Positions 16,002 to 25,598 of a stretch of 64,000 nucleotides of DNA are shown piece after piece; within the stretch, counting starts at the first letter, position 1, and every line of letters begins with the position of its first letter. Made by a program: the position numbers and the translations under genes. The stretch lies in the NCBI RefSeq assembly GCF_000747525.1, contig NZ_CP009278.1, positions 5,084,001-5,148,000 of the forward strand, in the 5' to 3' direction. The notes beneath the pieces were generated by a model, which did no database searches, was not told the DNA's origin, and saw nothing but the letters and a program-made list of their open reading frames with translations. The DNA comes from Sphingobacterium sp. ML3W. GTDB lineage: Bacteria > Bacteroidota > Bacteroidia > Sphingobacteriales > Sphingobacteriaceae.

Positions 16002-17123
16002 ATGACAACTACTTCACAATTTATGGACAACAGGCTCAGGGACGTTTTTTTTCAATTAGTGCGCATCGGACTATGGAACAAGGGATCACTTGTACTGAAC
16101 ACAGCATTATCGGAGGCCGATTGGTTACAAATACGATCTTATGCAATACACCACACCGTAGAAGGACTTATCTACGATAGCTTTCCTTTTTTAGAAGAAC
16201 AACAATTACCCCCACAATCCCTTCGATTAAAATGGACGGTGCGAGTGGATCAAATCGAGCGCCATAATGCGAAGATGAACGAAGTTATTGCTGCCCAATA
16301 TACCGCCTTCACCAAGGAAGGTTTACGTCCTATCTTACAGAAAGGTCAAGGCGTTGCAGCCTGCTATGAAATCCCTCATCATCGTATGTCAGGAGATATT
16401 GATTGGTATTTCGAAGAAAAAGGCTATGCAAAAGCGAGAGAAATTCTTAAAGAAAAACAACTAGACTTCCAAGATACTGCAGGATTTAGCCTATTTTATG
16501 AGTGGCAAGGAATTGCAATTGAGCATCATAAACGGCTTTTTCATATACGCAACCCATTACAATATCGTTATTTAGGTCAACTTCAACGAAAATACTTTCA
16601 ACACCAGCAAGGACTTATCTTAAATGGTACTACCATTAAAACTCTGGCTCCGGAATTACAGTTATTACAGGTAAATGTACATATATTCAAACACTTACTT
16701 TCTTTCGGCATAGGTTTACGACAACTTTGTGATTCAGCTCGACTTTATCATACTGTCTCTACCCAAGTTGATCCACAGGCGTTAAAAGAAATTTATACGC
16801 ATACCGGTATTCTGGCTTGGACACATTTATTACATATCATCCTTGTCAAACATCTAGGTTTACCCGAACAATCTGTCCCTTTCCCTTACCCCGAAAAATG
16901 GGATGCGGACTGGATGATGGATGAGATTTTTTATTCAGGCAATTTCGGTTATCATGATGAGCGCTATAAAGATGGTTCTTTCTCTCCTTTATCAGCTCGC
17001 CCAGCAGGTGTCCATCGGATTTGGTCTAACATGAAACGGTATTTTAAATATGCGCCTCAAGAAGTATTTTTCTATCCATTCGTACAGCTTTATTCCAAAG
17101 TTTTAGGCATCGATGACGATTAA
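16002..17123 (+). CDS. NTP_transf_5-type nucleotidyltransferase family protein
   Basis: This 373-aa protein resembles the uncharacterised nucleotidyltransferase family (NTP_transf_5). The signature G-D-I-D at 131-134, in RMSGDIDWYF, gives the paired aspartates of the fold. The frame is open back to 15816, but the first 60 or so codons look noncoding, and alignment to the broken paralogue at 24430 begins around MDN (16023), so the start is 16002 or 16023. Members of this family often sit at exopolysaccharide loci in Bacteroidota. Its substrate is unknown. The gene lies between two IS3 remnants, with a strong bidirectional terminator downstream. Confidence 0.85.
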   Translation: MTTTSQFMDNRLRDVFFQLVRIGLWNKGSLVLNTALSEADWLQIRSYAIHHTVEGLIYDSFPFLEEQQLPPQSLRLKWTVRVDQIERHNAKMNEVIAAQYTAFTKEGLRPILQKGQGVAACYEIPHHRMSGDIDWYFEEKGYAKAREILKEKQLDFQDTAGFSLFYEWQGIAIEHHKRLFHIRNPLQYRYLGQLQRKYFQHQQGLILNGTTIKTLAPELQLLQVNVHIFKHLLSFGIGLRQLCDSARLYHTVSTQVDPQALKEIYTHTGILAWTHLLHIILVKHLGLPEQSVPFPYPEKWDADWMMDEIFYSGNFGYHDERYKDGSFSPLSARPAGVHRIWSNMKRYFKYAPQEVFFYPFVQLYSKVLGIDDD

Positions 17124-17130
17124 CGTAATT

Positions 17131-17440
17131 ATTTATATCAAAAGAAATGGATCGATGGGCTTATGAGCAAAAAGTTGAATTTGTCTTTTCAAGACCGAAA
17201 AACCAACGGGTAATGCGTATATTGAATCTTTCAATGGAAGTGTTCGCGCTGAATGTTTAAATACAAATTGGTTCCTCTCATCGGAGGATGCTAAACAAAA
17301 AATAGAGGACTGGCGGGGAGAATATAATACCTTTAGACCCATAGCTGTTTAGGAGATTTAACCCCTGAAATGTTTATCGAAATGAAGACCAAAATAGCCG
17401 TTTTTTCTACTTTCGAATAGTCCGAAAATGGGAAGTCTTC
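17131..17440 (+). mobile_element. Second IS3-family remnant (3' part of orfB)
   Basis: Starting just after the nucleotidyltransferase stop, the plus strand reads KEMDRWAYEQKVEFVFSRP, then with frameshifts the YIESFNGS-like and DWRGEYNTFRP-like ends of an IS407-type transposase. It aligns closely to 15400-15700. The end near 17420 (GAAAATGGGAAG) resembles the right end of the first remnant. No left end is seen. The 17124-17506 interval holds only this and a terminator. Confidence 0.75.
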
Positions 17441-17442
17441 AT

Positions 17443-17488
17443 ATGATAAAAAAAGCATTCTCAAAAGATGAGAATGCTTTTTTATCAT
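17443..17488. terminator. Strong bidirectional terminator downstream of gldN
   Basis: ATGATAAAAAAAGCATTCTCA pairs with its complement after a 5-nt loop. The long perfect stem has an A-run on one side and a T-run on the other. It separates the plus-strand nucleotidyltransferase region from the minus-strand gldK-gldN group. Confidence 0.9.
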
Positions 17489-17506
17489 AGCAAAATTAAA
17501 CTACAC

Positions 17507-18469
17507 TTATTTTTTCTTTCCTTTTTTCTGCGCATTAGGGATAAACTCTTCTAAGTTTTCCGCTTTCACACCCTTAGGATTCGTCCATAATTTCTTTTTA
17601 TAAGCATCGATCTTTTCCTCGATCTGCGCTGCATCTTGCAATTGCTGTGCTTCGTCAGCTACTTTTAGCGCACCAGCAGAAGATTCACGGATGATCGTAC
17701 TGGCATATTTCTTTTGCACAAACAGGTCATCCATCGTCATATCATATAGCCCTTTATCCGGATCGGTAATATCGACCTTCACCAAGCTATAACGCAATTG
17801 TGGGAAATACAACCAAAATGCAGGAGTAGAACCCACTGATTCAGCCAGCTCAGCTGAAGTCGTGATATCCATCAATGGCGCTACACCAATGATACGGCTC
17901 TCCAAACGGCCACGTTGCTTATCAAAGAAGATATCCTCTTTGATGCGGAATTTTGTTACCCGAGTAGGATCAAATTCATTTAAAGCCATTTTTGAATCAA
18001 TCTGGTTCCCCTCATCATCAAATATGGGTACGAGTACGCTATCCGTAAAACGGGCAAGCCCATCATTAGCACTCATTCTACCTTTAAAAGAATCATCATC
18101 AGGACTATATAAAGACAACTTACCCGCCTCGATACCCTTCATGATAATTTCTATCAAAGAGTTTCCCGGTGTTGCGAGCAGGAGATTTTTTTCATCCTTC
18201 AGGTCGATATCACGCCATACCCTTTTATAAAAACGGATATTTTTCATATTGATTTCTGGATAAGCAAAAGGGACCGCATCTTCCAGGTTATTGGCCTGAT
18301 AAAAACCATCTGTAGTCGGTATCGTATCCATCAATACCTCCCCTTCAAAGCTGTTTGTCAGCTGTTCAGTCTTTAAACTATCTGGTATTTCTTGTTGTGC
18401 AAAGACAGGAACAAATCCCATAGCCATTGCAATCGTTATCAAAATCTTCATTGGAATATCTTTTTTCAT
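17507..18469 (-). CDS. gldN: GldN/PorN-family protein
   Basis: This protein of about 320 aa matches GldN of the type IX secretion/gliding machinery. Its signal peptide ends near PVFAQQ. It has a conserved RVWRDIDLKDEKN block, a LIEIIMKGIEAGKL segment, and a KFRIKEDIFFDKQRGRLESR region. GldN (PorN) normally forms a periplasmic ring with the lipoprotein GldK. The frame is open to 18532, but the signal peptide fits starts at 18469 (MKKDIP) or 18451 (MKILIT). It follows gldK directly. The usual gldL and gldM between them are absent, which is unusual for a functional secretion operon. Confidence 0.85.
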   Translation of the reverse strand: MKKDIPMKILITIAMAMGFVPVFAQQEIPDSLKTEQLTNSFEGEVLMDTIPTTDGFYQANNLEDAVPFAYPEINMKNIRFYKRVWRDIDLKDEKNLLLATPGNSLIEIIMKGIEAGKLSLYSPDDDSFKGRMSANDGLARFTDSVLVPIFDDEGNQIDSKMALNEFDPTRVTKFRIKEDIFFDKQRGRLESRIIGVAPLMDITTSAELAESVGSTPAFWLYFPQLRYSLVKVDITDPDKGLYDMTMDDLFVQKKYASTIIRESSAGALKVADEAQQLQDAAQIEEKIDAYKKKLWTNPKGVKAENLEEFIPNAQKKGKKK

Positions 18470-18564
18470 AGCCAATACGCCACTATGCATATCCACAATA
18501 CCATGTATTTTAGAAGGTGAGCACCGTGTCATATTGCTATCGATTTGAATGTTATATCAAGTTA

Positions 18565-19857
18565 TTAGTATTTTCTTGTTTTACTCTGTATAGTCGGCAT
18601 TTCAAAAGCAGACATCACACAGCGGAAACCGATATACGAATGCGGTTCATAATCGACCGAATAATTACGGGTTTCGCTATTCAATTGCTCACCATTATCC
18701 TTCCAAGAACCACCACGCACTACTTTCCTTTTCAAAGCGTCGGCATCTTGATCATCCGCATCATATAAAAGAACAGGATTCAGATCGTTGACAAAAACCA
18801 TTGCTGATGGACTGAAAGCATCTAATGTCCATTCAGAAACGTTACCAGCCATGTTATAGATCCCAAAAGCATTTGGAGTATATGACTTTACCGGAAGCGT
18901 AAACGTAGCTCCATCACGCGAATAAGTTCCTTCACCCTGTTTAAAATTGACTGCTAGCTTTCGCTTACCCTCTGCCCCATCAATGGTCATACGCGTGCTT
19001 GTAGTCGTATCACGAGGATCCAGCTTGCCTTCTGCTGCATATTGCCATTGCGCTTCAGTAGGAAGGCTTAAAGTCAGCTGATAGCCACTGAGGTAAGAGT
19101 TTTTCATCAACGTTGCCATCACTTCTTTCCCACGCCAGTCTGTAAATGCTCTTGCCTGTCTCCAGGTTACACCAACGACAGGATAGTAATCAAAAGATTC
19201 ATGTGTAAAATAGTTGACATCAAGAGATGCTAACTGCGAGTTCGGAAAGTCGCTGGACCAGATATCTTCTACAGGCATCACTAGAACAGCATCCTTTACA
19301 TATGTTCTTTTAGCATTACCCTTGGTTTTTTGATATTCATATTGATATTGCATCACCTCTGGATTCAGCGTTCTTTTAGATCCTTTCATCAGGATCATAG
19401 GCGCTAATTGTTCCCGTATAGTAGGGTCGTTGCTCTTCCACAGAGGTGAAACTTTTTTCACCTTCTTCCAGTCGATCGGGCGTTCACCTTCAGGGTCACC
19501 TGTTTCCAAAAAGTACTGATCATCCTTTAGATAATCCGTTACCGCGATTGAATCGGCTACCCAGTTTATAAACTCGCGGTATTGTTTATTGGTCACTTCG
19601 GCCTCATCAATAAAAAATGCACTCAGACTCACGTTCTTACCTGTATCAGCACTATCCAGAGAACTTTTAAACAAAATCGTTCCAGAAGGGACATACACCA
19701 TTCCCGGAGGCGCTGGTAATTTACCTGCACGGAAAGCGGCCACTTTTGGAGCTTTATATATGGACGAGCTTGATTTACAAGCTTGCATACACATCAAAAC
19801 TGCTAAAAAAACCAGCCCAATCGTGAGACTCGGATAGTATCTTTTCATCTTATTCAT
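18565..19857 (-). CDS. gldK: GldK/PorK-family lipoprotein (FGE-sulfatase domain)
   Basis: This 430-aa protein has a lipoprotein signal peptide with lipobox cysteine C27 (MQAC). A formylglycine-generating-enzyme-like domain covers most of the protein: FFIDEAEVTNKQYREFINW near residue 85, YPVVGVTWRQARAFTDW in the middle, LPTEAQWQYAAEG, GNVSEW, and VRGGSW...SYIGFRC at the end. This is the pattern of GldK/PorK. Known GldK sits on the periplasmic face of the outer membrane with GldN. The gene lies 44 bp after the beta-barrel gene and just before gldN. No gldL or gldM is in the window. Confidence 0.9.
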   Translation of the reverse strand: MNKMKRYYPSLTIGLVFLAVLMCMQACKSSSSIYKAPKVAAFRAGKLPAPPGMVYVPSGTILFKSSLDSADTGKNVSLSAFFIDEAEVTNKQYREFINWVADSIAVTDYLKDDQYFLETGDPEGERPIDWKKVKKVSPLWKSNDPTIREQLAPMILMKGSKRTLNPEVMQYQYEYQKTKGNAKRTYVKDAVLVMPVEDIWSSDFPNSQLASLDVNYFTHESFDYYPVVGVTWRQARAFTDWRGKEVMATLMKNSYLSGYQLTLSLPTEAQWQYAAEGKLDPRDTTTSTRMTIDGAEGKRKLAVNFKQGEGTYSRDGATFTLPVKSYTPNAFGIYNMAGNVSEWTLDAFSPSAMVFVNDLNPVLLYDADDQDADALKRKVVRGGSWKDNGEQLNSETRNYSVDYEPHSYIGFRCVMSAFEMPTIQSKTRKY

Positions 19858-19901
19858 AATTATTAATCTTTGATATTTATGTTTTATTGCGTTGAAATGG
19901 A

Positions 19902-20591
19902 TTAATTGCGGTTAAAAAAAGCATATTTAACCCCTACGGACACAAAACCATATTGGTCGTTTTTACTATGGATAATACCATCGATATTATCATTCGTGGT
20001 CAAGTTATGTTGGTAGTTGACATTGATCGCCCACTGTGGTCCATAAAGTGTTCTGCCGAAAGGGATATCAACACCTACATTTAAAGGAACGATGAAATGT
20101 ATACCAGATAGATCATCAGCAATCTCACCTCCATTTGCCACTATCCCGGTGCTATAACCACTTTCCAATTGTCTCGAAATTCGGTTTTTCATAAGTCCGG
20201 CACCAGCACCAATATAAATATTGGATACAATCCGCTCCAGATTACTAGCACCTAAAGTATAATTACTATAGTTATCCGGCAATCCCATGAATTGACCCAA
20301 GCGTACTTTACCATTCACGTTACCAGCGTAATATTTATTGCTGTATTCACTACCATAGCCATTGCCACTTACTTCACCTTTTTGGGCATGAAGACCTACG
20401 GATATAAAAGGACTTATTAAATAATCACCTTCTCCATACCAAGCAAAATTCAATTTCGAGTTTCCCAGATCTGCCAAGCCATAGGCAGCTCCAGCACCTG
20501 CACCTACTGTAATGGGACGAGAGAATTGTGCAGAAACAGATCCAATACCTAAGCAGGTAAACAAAGTAAGTGTAAGTAATAGTTTTTTCAT
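19902..20591 (-). CDS. Outer-membrane beta-barrel protein
   Basis: This protein of about 229 aa has a clear signal peptide (MKKLLLTLTLFTCLGIGSVSAQ) followed by alternating aromatic and glycine-rich strands and a terminal FVSVGVKYAFFNR strand, as in small porin-like or OmpA-type barrels. The frame is open to 20744, but the signal peptide fixes the start at 20591. It is the first gene of the group leading into gldK and gldN. The interval 20592-21003 upstream has a small hairpin (CATTGC/GCAATG near 20730) and the terminator of the wza-wzc pair, and no gene. Confidence 0.8.
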   Translation of the reverse strand: MKKLLLTLTLFTCLGIGSVSAQFSRPITVGAGAGAAYGLADLGNSKLNFAWYGEGDYLISPFISVGLHAQKGEVSGNGYGSEYSNKYYAGNVNGKVRLGQFMGLPDNYSNYTLGASNLERIVSNIYIGAGAGLMKNRISRQLESGYSTGIVANGGEIADDLSGIHFIVPLNVGVDIPFGRTLYGPQWAINVNYQHNLTTNDNIDGIIHSKNDQYGFVSVGVKYAFFNRN

Positions 20592-20944
20592 TATGTGTAT
20601 TGATTGGTTAAATATAAATTCAGAAAAGAAGGATGTGATCGCATATGGCCACATAATAGGTATGTAATAAAAACTTTTAATTGTTGTCATATTAAAAATC
20701 GTTGATAAACCCGAGTAATCTCCATTGCTTTTAGGCAATGCCAAGTTGATTCGTTATTATGCTAATGATCCTACAAAGTAACGTAATTTTTACTTAAATT
20801 GTTGTTCTAACAGCACAGATGATGAATCGTTATGAAATTATTTTCACGCGAGTCTATATGCAATTTTTAAGCCATACTCCAGTTACAAGGGAATTATTTC
20901 AATATTAGGTGGTATTTTGATATTCAGAATGAATTATAAAAAGG

Positions 20945-20984
20945 GAAAAAAAAATTGGCGCAATTCCAATAGAAAAGCGCCAAT
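20945..20984 (-). terminator. Intrinsic terminator after wzc
   Basis: On the minus strand ATTGGCGC (plus 20977-20984) pairs with GCGCCAAT (plus 20954-20961) around a 15-nt loop and is followed by a run of eight or more T residues. It lies 20 bp after the wzc stop and ends that operon. Confidence 0.9.
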
Positions 20985-21003
20985 TACAATATATTATCGA
21001 TTT

Positions 21004-23415
21004 CTATTTGAAACCAAATTTACTTTTCAAGTTCTGCCATAATTTAGCAATACCCGCTTTCTTTTCATTTTTATCACCGTAACCGTAACCATAACCGTAG
21101 CCATAGCCATAGCCGTAACCACGAGCAAAGTCCACATCGTTGACAACCGATGCTAAATTTTTCAACTTACCATCCACATAAAGTTCTCTTGGTACTTGTA
21201 ACAACCGTTTATCCAAATAATTAACACGAGACACAAATAATGTCAAATCAGCATTTTGTGCGATCAATAGCGTATCCGTCACCAAACTAACTGGCGCTGT
21301 ATCCACTAAAATATAATCATAATGCTCACGTGCATATTTAATTACATCATCAAAATGTCCATTCATTAACAATTCAGCAGGATTTGGAGCGATGTAACCT
21401 GAATAAACGACATCAAAATCATAATTTCCAGGTTTCTTAATGATGATATTATCCACATCCATATCTGGATTGATCAAAAATTGTGTTATCCCCACATTCG
21501 TATGTTGTAAATGTGAAAGCCCTAGATAATCCAATACTTTTGGACTACGGATATCAGCACCAATCAATAAGACGCGCTTACCAGACATGGATAAGATTTG
21601 TGCGAGATTTGTTGTTACAAATGATTTACCTTCACCTGATGTAGTTGAAGTCACAAAGATCACCTTTGATTCATCCTTTTTATCCGCACCAAACATAAAA
21701 TTCATATTAGTTCGTAAAATCCGGAAAGCTTCAGCAAGAGACGATCTATCATTTTGATGAATAATAGTGTCTTCTGAGCTAGGAATCTCACCAAGTACTG
21801 GTGCTTTAACAACATCTTCAATATCTTTTCGAGAATGAATTTTATTATCCAATAAAAACTTCAAATACAAGATGAAAAAAGGGATTAGAAATCCAACTAT
21901 TAAAGCTCCAAATATCACTAAACTTCTCTTTGGAGAAACTGGATAACCATTTCCATATGCAGCATCTATAATCTTTAGATTATCTGGTGTTGCAGCGGCT
22001 TTCACTTCACTTTCTTCACGTTTTTGCAACAATAGCAAATAAAGAGATTCTACAATCTGTTGCTGTCTCGAAATTTTCTTAAAGCCTTGTTCTTGATTTG
22101 GGATCGAATTAATACGCCCTTTAATCTCATTTGATTTCCGTTCACTACTATTCAACGCCAATTTGGTTACCTGTTGATAGTTTTCCAAAGAGCGTCGAAT
22201 ATTATTTTTACTCTCGTTGATATTTTCATTCAGGGCCACAACTGTTGGGTTTAAATCCGAAGCCGATTTCAATAAATCATCACGCTCCAAGACCAGCTTA
22301 TTATACCCTTCAATCGCTAAACCTATAGACGCATCCTGAAGACCAATATTAGAAGGTAATAATTTACCATCTTTCTCTCCCTTTAGAAAGTCGCTCATAT
22401 GATCGACCAATTGCAACTGCGTACGATACTCTAATACTCTTTTATCATTCTCAGAAGCATTCTGTAAGAAAACACCAGCTTCAGTAGCCATGTCAACCAT
22501 GGAGTTTGCTGACTTAAAATCTGCGGCTTCTTCATCAGCTCCTGAAAGATCTTTAGAAATCAACATTAAACGCTTATTGATAAAATCGGAAGTAGCCCTT
22601 GTCATCCTCATCTTATCATTAGTTAAATCCGCATTATAAATGTCAATCAAAGAATTTAAAATTAAATTGGATTTCTTTCTTAGAGTTGACACCATGGTAA
22701 AATTGACCATATAAGACTGCATTTCCTTTCCTGGAGTAATATTAATAGCTCCCAAAGTAGCATCTACTGCCCAATCTTTAGGCATGACAGTTATTTCAAA
22801 ACCACTTTTCTTATCTGCTATACTATTATTACTTTTTCTAAAAATTACACTGTCATTTCCAATTTGCACTAATTTATTAAAACTTGCATTCAACTTTTTC
22901 CCAGTAGATAGATCGGTGATTTGCAATTGTTGTTTATCCTTAAGCTGTACTTCAATATGAAGAAGAATAGTATCTTGGCTTCCTTGTGGCTGAAGAATAA
23001 ATGGCATATCAGTTTCAAGAATTTCCGTTGAGCGAATCTTGCCCTTACTAGCATACATAATATTTAGATGGTGCTGATCCACAACTTTTTTAATCAATCG
23101 TCTGGACTTCAAAACTTCAATCTGATCTGTGACAAAAGATGAAGAACGCCCACCTCCTAAACCTAAGCTACTACTTAATTCAGCAATACCTGCCAATTCA
23201 CCCGCCGAGCCGCTGCGCTCATCTTTCAACAAAATTTTTGCAGTAGTATTATAAGTCTTTTGCGCGTAACGCAGATATATCACAGCAATTCCTACTGAAA
23301 GTAGAATAGCAAACACAAACCATCTCCAATAATAGGCATATTGCTCAAAAAGCTGCCTTAAATTAATCTCTTCTCTTTGATTGTCCCTCTGTTGTAAAGG
23401 TTGTTGTTCCATCAT
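21004..23415 (-). CDS. wzc: Wzc-type polysaccharide co-polymerase and tyrosine autokinase
   Basis: This 803-aa protein has an N-terminal Wzz domain between membrane helices at about 32-52 and 505-530, with a long coiled-coil periplasmic part. The cytoplasmic BY-kinase domain has Walker A TSGEGKS near residue 590, Walker A' LLIGADIRSP, and Walker B ILVDTAP. The tail carries an alternating Gly-Tyr cluster (about 767-783), the autophosphorylation site that controls oligomer state and chain length in this family. It is coupled to wza (5-bp gap) and ends in a strong terminator. It is one of two chain-length proteins in this locus. Confidence 0.95.
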   Translation of the reverse strand: MMEQQPLQQRDNQREEINLRQLFEQYAYYWRWFVFAILLSVGIAVIYLRYAQKTYNTTAKILLKDERSGSAGELAGIAELSSSLGLGGGRSSSFVTDQIEVLKSRRLIKKVVDQHHLNIMYASKGKIRSTEILETDMPFILQPQGSQDTILLHIEVQLKDKQQLQITDLSTGKKLNASFNKLVQIGNDSVIFRKSNNSIADKKSGFEITVMPKDWAVDATLGAINITPGKEMQSYMVNFTMVSTLRKKSNLILNSLIDIYNADLTNDKMRMTRATSDFINKRLMLISKDLSGADEEAADFKSANSMVDMATEAGVFLQNASENDKRVLEYRTQLQLVDHMSDFLKGEKDGKLLPSNIGLQDASIGLAIEGYNKLVLERDDLLKSASDLNPTVVALNENINESKNNIRRSLENYQQVTKLALNSSERKSNEIKGRINSIPNQEQGFKKISRQQQIVESLYLLLLQKREESEVKAAATPDNLKIIDAAYGNGYPVSPKRSLVIFGALIVGFLIPFFILYLKFLLDNKIHSRKDIEDVVKAPVLGEIPSSEDTIIHQNDRSSLAEAFRILRTNMNFMFGADKKDESKVIFVTSTTSGEGKSFVTTNLAQILSMSGKRVLLIGADIRSPKVLDYLGLSHLQHTNVGITQFLINPDMDVDNIIIKKPGNYDFDVVYSGYIAPNPAELLMNGHFDDVIKYAREHYDYILVDTAPVSLVTDTLLIAQNADLTLFVSRVNYLDKRLLQVPRELYVDGKLKNLASVVNDVDFARGYGYGYGYGYGYGYGDKNEKKAGIAKLWQNLKSKFGFK

Positions 23416-23420
23416 GTTGT

Positions 23421-24203
23421 TTAGCGTGTCAATACAGATATTACAGTAATTAAAAGGCCTGCAATTGAAATAATAATATTTGTATTAGCCCCTAATTTAG
23501 AATTATTGATTTGTGACTTATTTGGTTCTACATAAATCACATCATTTTGTGCTAAGTAGTAATAAGGTGAATTTAAAGTTTCTTGTTTTGTCAAATCCAA
23601 ACGATGCATAGACTTTTGTCCGTTCACTTCACGAATCAAAGTCACATTTTCACGTACGCCACGAATGGTCAAATCTCCCGCCATACCCAAGGCTTCTAAA
23701 ACCGTGAGACGTTCAGTTGGCATAATAAACGATCCTGGTCTAGCAACTTCTCCCAAGACAGAAACACGAAAATTATTAAAATTCATATTGACTCCCGGAT
23801 CTTTTATATATTGACTTAATTCTTTTCGCAATTTTTCGATAGCTTCCAAGCGAGTTAAACCTTCTATATGAACAAGACCCAACATAGGAAGGGTTATATC
23901 TCCTTTATCATCAACCGTATAAGTTGGTCGCAGAGCCATATCAACAGCTTGTGACATATTACTTGTAGTCATGGTACTTAAGGGATTAAAAGGGGCTGTT
24001 ACTTTTGGATCTGCAGCCGTAACAACAATGGTTAAGATATCATTTTTTTGTATCTTAGGTACATATTGCTCATAGACGGTAGTAATCTGTGTAGAATCAG
24101 GCTGAAAATACACCATGCTCTTTCGAGATCCGCACGAACTAAAAACCATTAGGATAACTGTTAGCATCACTAAGGTAAAACCACACTTTGAAATTAATCG
24201 CAT
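23421..24203 (-). CDS. wza: Wza-type polysaccharide export lipoprotein
   Basis: This 260-aa protein has a lipobox cysteine C24 (FSSC), a Poly_export domain (about 45-140) and an SLBB domain (about 145-220) with VLGEVARPGSF. A C-terminal hydrophobic helix (IIISIAGLLITVISVLT) is usual in Bacteroidota Wza. It forms the outer-membrane exit channel and pairs with the Wzc encoded 5 bp downstream. It has its own candidate promoter and is separated from the main biosynthetic block by the broken nucleotidyltransferase gene. Confidence 0.93.
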   Translation of the reverse strand: MRLISKCGFTLVMLTVILMVFSSCGSRKSMVYFQPDSTQITTVYEQYVPKIQKNDILTIVVTAADPKVTAPFNPLSTMTTSNMSQAVDMALRPTYTVDDKGDITLPMLGLVHIEGLTRLEAIEKLRKELSQYIKDPGVNMNFNNFRVSVLGEVARPGSFIMPTERLTVLEALGMAGDLTIRGVRENVTLIREVNGQKSMHRLDLTKQETLNSPYYYLAQNDVIYVEPNKSQINNSKLGANTNIIISIAGLLITVISVLTR

Positions 24204-24245
24204 GTTCTATTCAAATTATAAGATTTATTCTGCTTAATATAATGA

Positions 24246-24278
24246 CAAAAATATATTATTTTACTCACACTATCCCAA
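24246..24278 (-). promoter_or_regulatory. Candidate promoter of wza-wzc
   Basis: Minus-strand TATTTTTG (plus 24246-24253) fits the TAnnTTTG box, with TTG 22 bp upstream, slightly long for the family. It lies about 43 bp before the wza start. Confidence 0.4.
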
Positions 24279-24429
24279 TTAAATATCAATTTAAAAAAGA
24301 TTTTCATCAAACACCACCACATTAGCAATATTTGTGCCTAAATATTAAAATGCTTTTGAGAGTCTAATAAAAACTACAATTATAAACCTCTTATTTTTAT
24401 TATAGCAATATTTTAATAAATATTTTTGG

Positions 24430-25555
24430 ATGTATCAAGTTTACAACAATTTGATGGATAATAAAAATCAGGAAGTATTTCTGCAATTACTAAGGATTGG
24501 ACCTTGGGGAAAAGGTACTTTATTAATAAGACAACCGATCTCTAATAAAGATTGGTCTCAAATTTACTCTTGTGCTACTACCCAAACAGTAAGAAGGGTG
24601 ATTTTTGATAGATTTGTTCATTTAGAAGAGTCTCAACTCCCTCCACAATCTTTACGATTACAGTGGACTATACGAATCGTTCAAATTGAGCGATGTAACT
24701 ACAAGATGAATACAGTTTTGGCAAGTCAATTTAAAAATTTTACAGAATTAGGTCTTGACCCTATTTTACAAAAAGGAGAAGGGGTAGCAAACTGGTATTT
24801 AAAACCCGAACATCGTGTCTGTGGCGATATATTGGTATTTTGAAGATTTAGGATATTCGAAAGCGAGGGAATTTATAAAAAATAAAAATCTTAAATTCAA
24901 ATATACGGCAGCTTTCAGTCTAGACTATGAATGGAATGAAATTAATATTGAACACCATAAGCGTCTTTTTGATATTAAAAGTCCATTCAAATATGAATAT
25001 TTAAGTAAAATACAAGATAAATATAAGGACAAACAACAAGAACATTGAATTAAAGATTTATCCATCAAAATACTCGCTCCAGAACTCCAAATCCTACAAG
25101 TCAACGCACATATTTTAAAGCATATGATTTCTTTTGGAATAGGTTTACGTCAAATCTGCGATGCAGCGCGCTTATACATTACTTATAAGGATCAAATTGA
25201 CGCCCAAGCATTGTTCCAGATGTATAAAGAAGTTGGTATCTTGAAATGGGTTCATATCTTACATCATATCTTGACCAAACACATCGGATTACCTAATGAT
25301 GCGCTCCCTTTTTCCTATCCAGAAGATACACAATCTGATTGGATGTTAACAGAAATTTGGCATGGTGGAAATTTTGGTTATTATGATGACCGTTTTGTAA
25401 ATGGGAAAACAATCAAAACAATTCCTGTTCACCCAGATGGGGCAAAACGTTTATGGAGTAACTTTAAACGTTATTTCCCATATGCACCTCAAGAAGCCAT
25501 ATTTTTTCCCATAATAAAACTCTATTCTAAATTTATTGGAATAGATCGCGATTAA
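24430..25555 (+). pseudogene. Broken NTP_transf_5-type nucleotidyltransferase
   Basis: Three pieces (24430-24843, 24815-25048, 25124-25555) together align over the whole length of the intact gene at 16002. A 2-bp deletion sits inside the codons for the catalytic G-D-I-D motif (near 24830, now reading GDILVF and stop). Further on, an in-frame TGA (25046-25048) interrupts the rest. The C-terminal part still reads well, so the loss is recent. It is placed convergent to degT, with a 40-bp palindrome between them. Confidence 0.85.
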
Positions 25556-25594
25556 TAAATCGATCTTTAACTATATAGTTAAAGATCGATTTAT
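25555..25594. terminator. 40-bp perfect palindrome, bidirectional terminator
   Basis: ATAAATCGATCTTTAACTAT is followed directly by its exact reverse complement, giving a 20-bp stem with no extra loop bases. It lies between the stop codons of the convergent nucleotidyltransferase remnant and degT, so it should end the long biosynthetic transcript. Confidence 0.8.
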
Positions 25595-25598
25595 CTAA

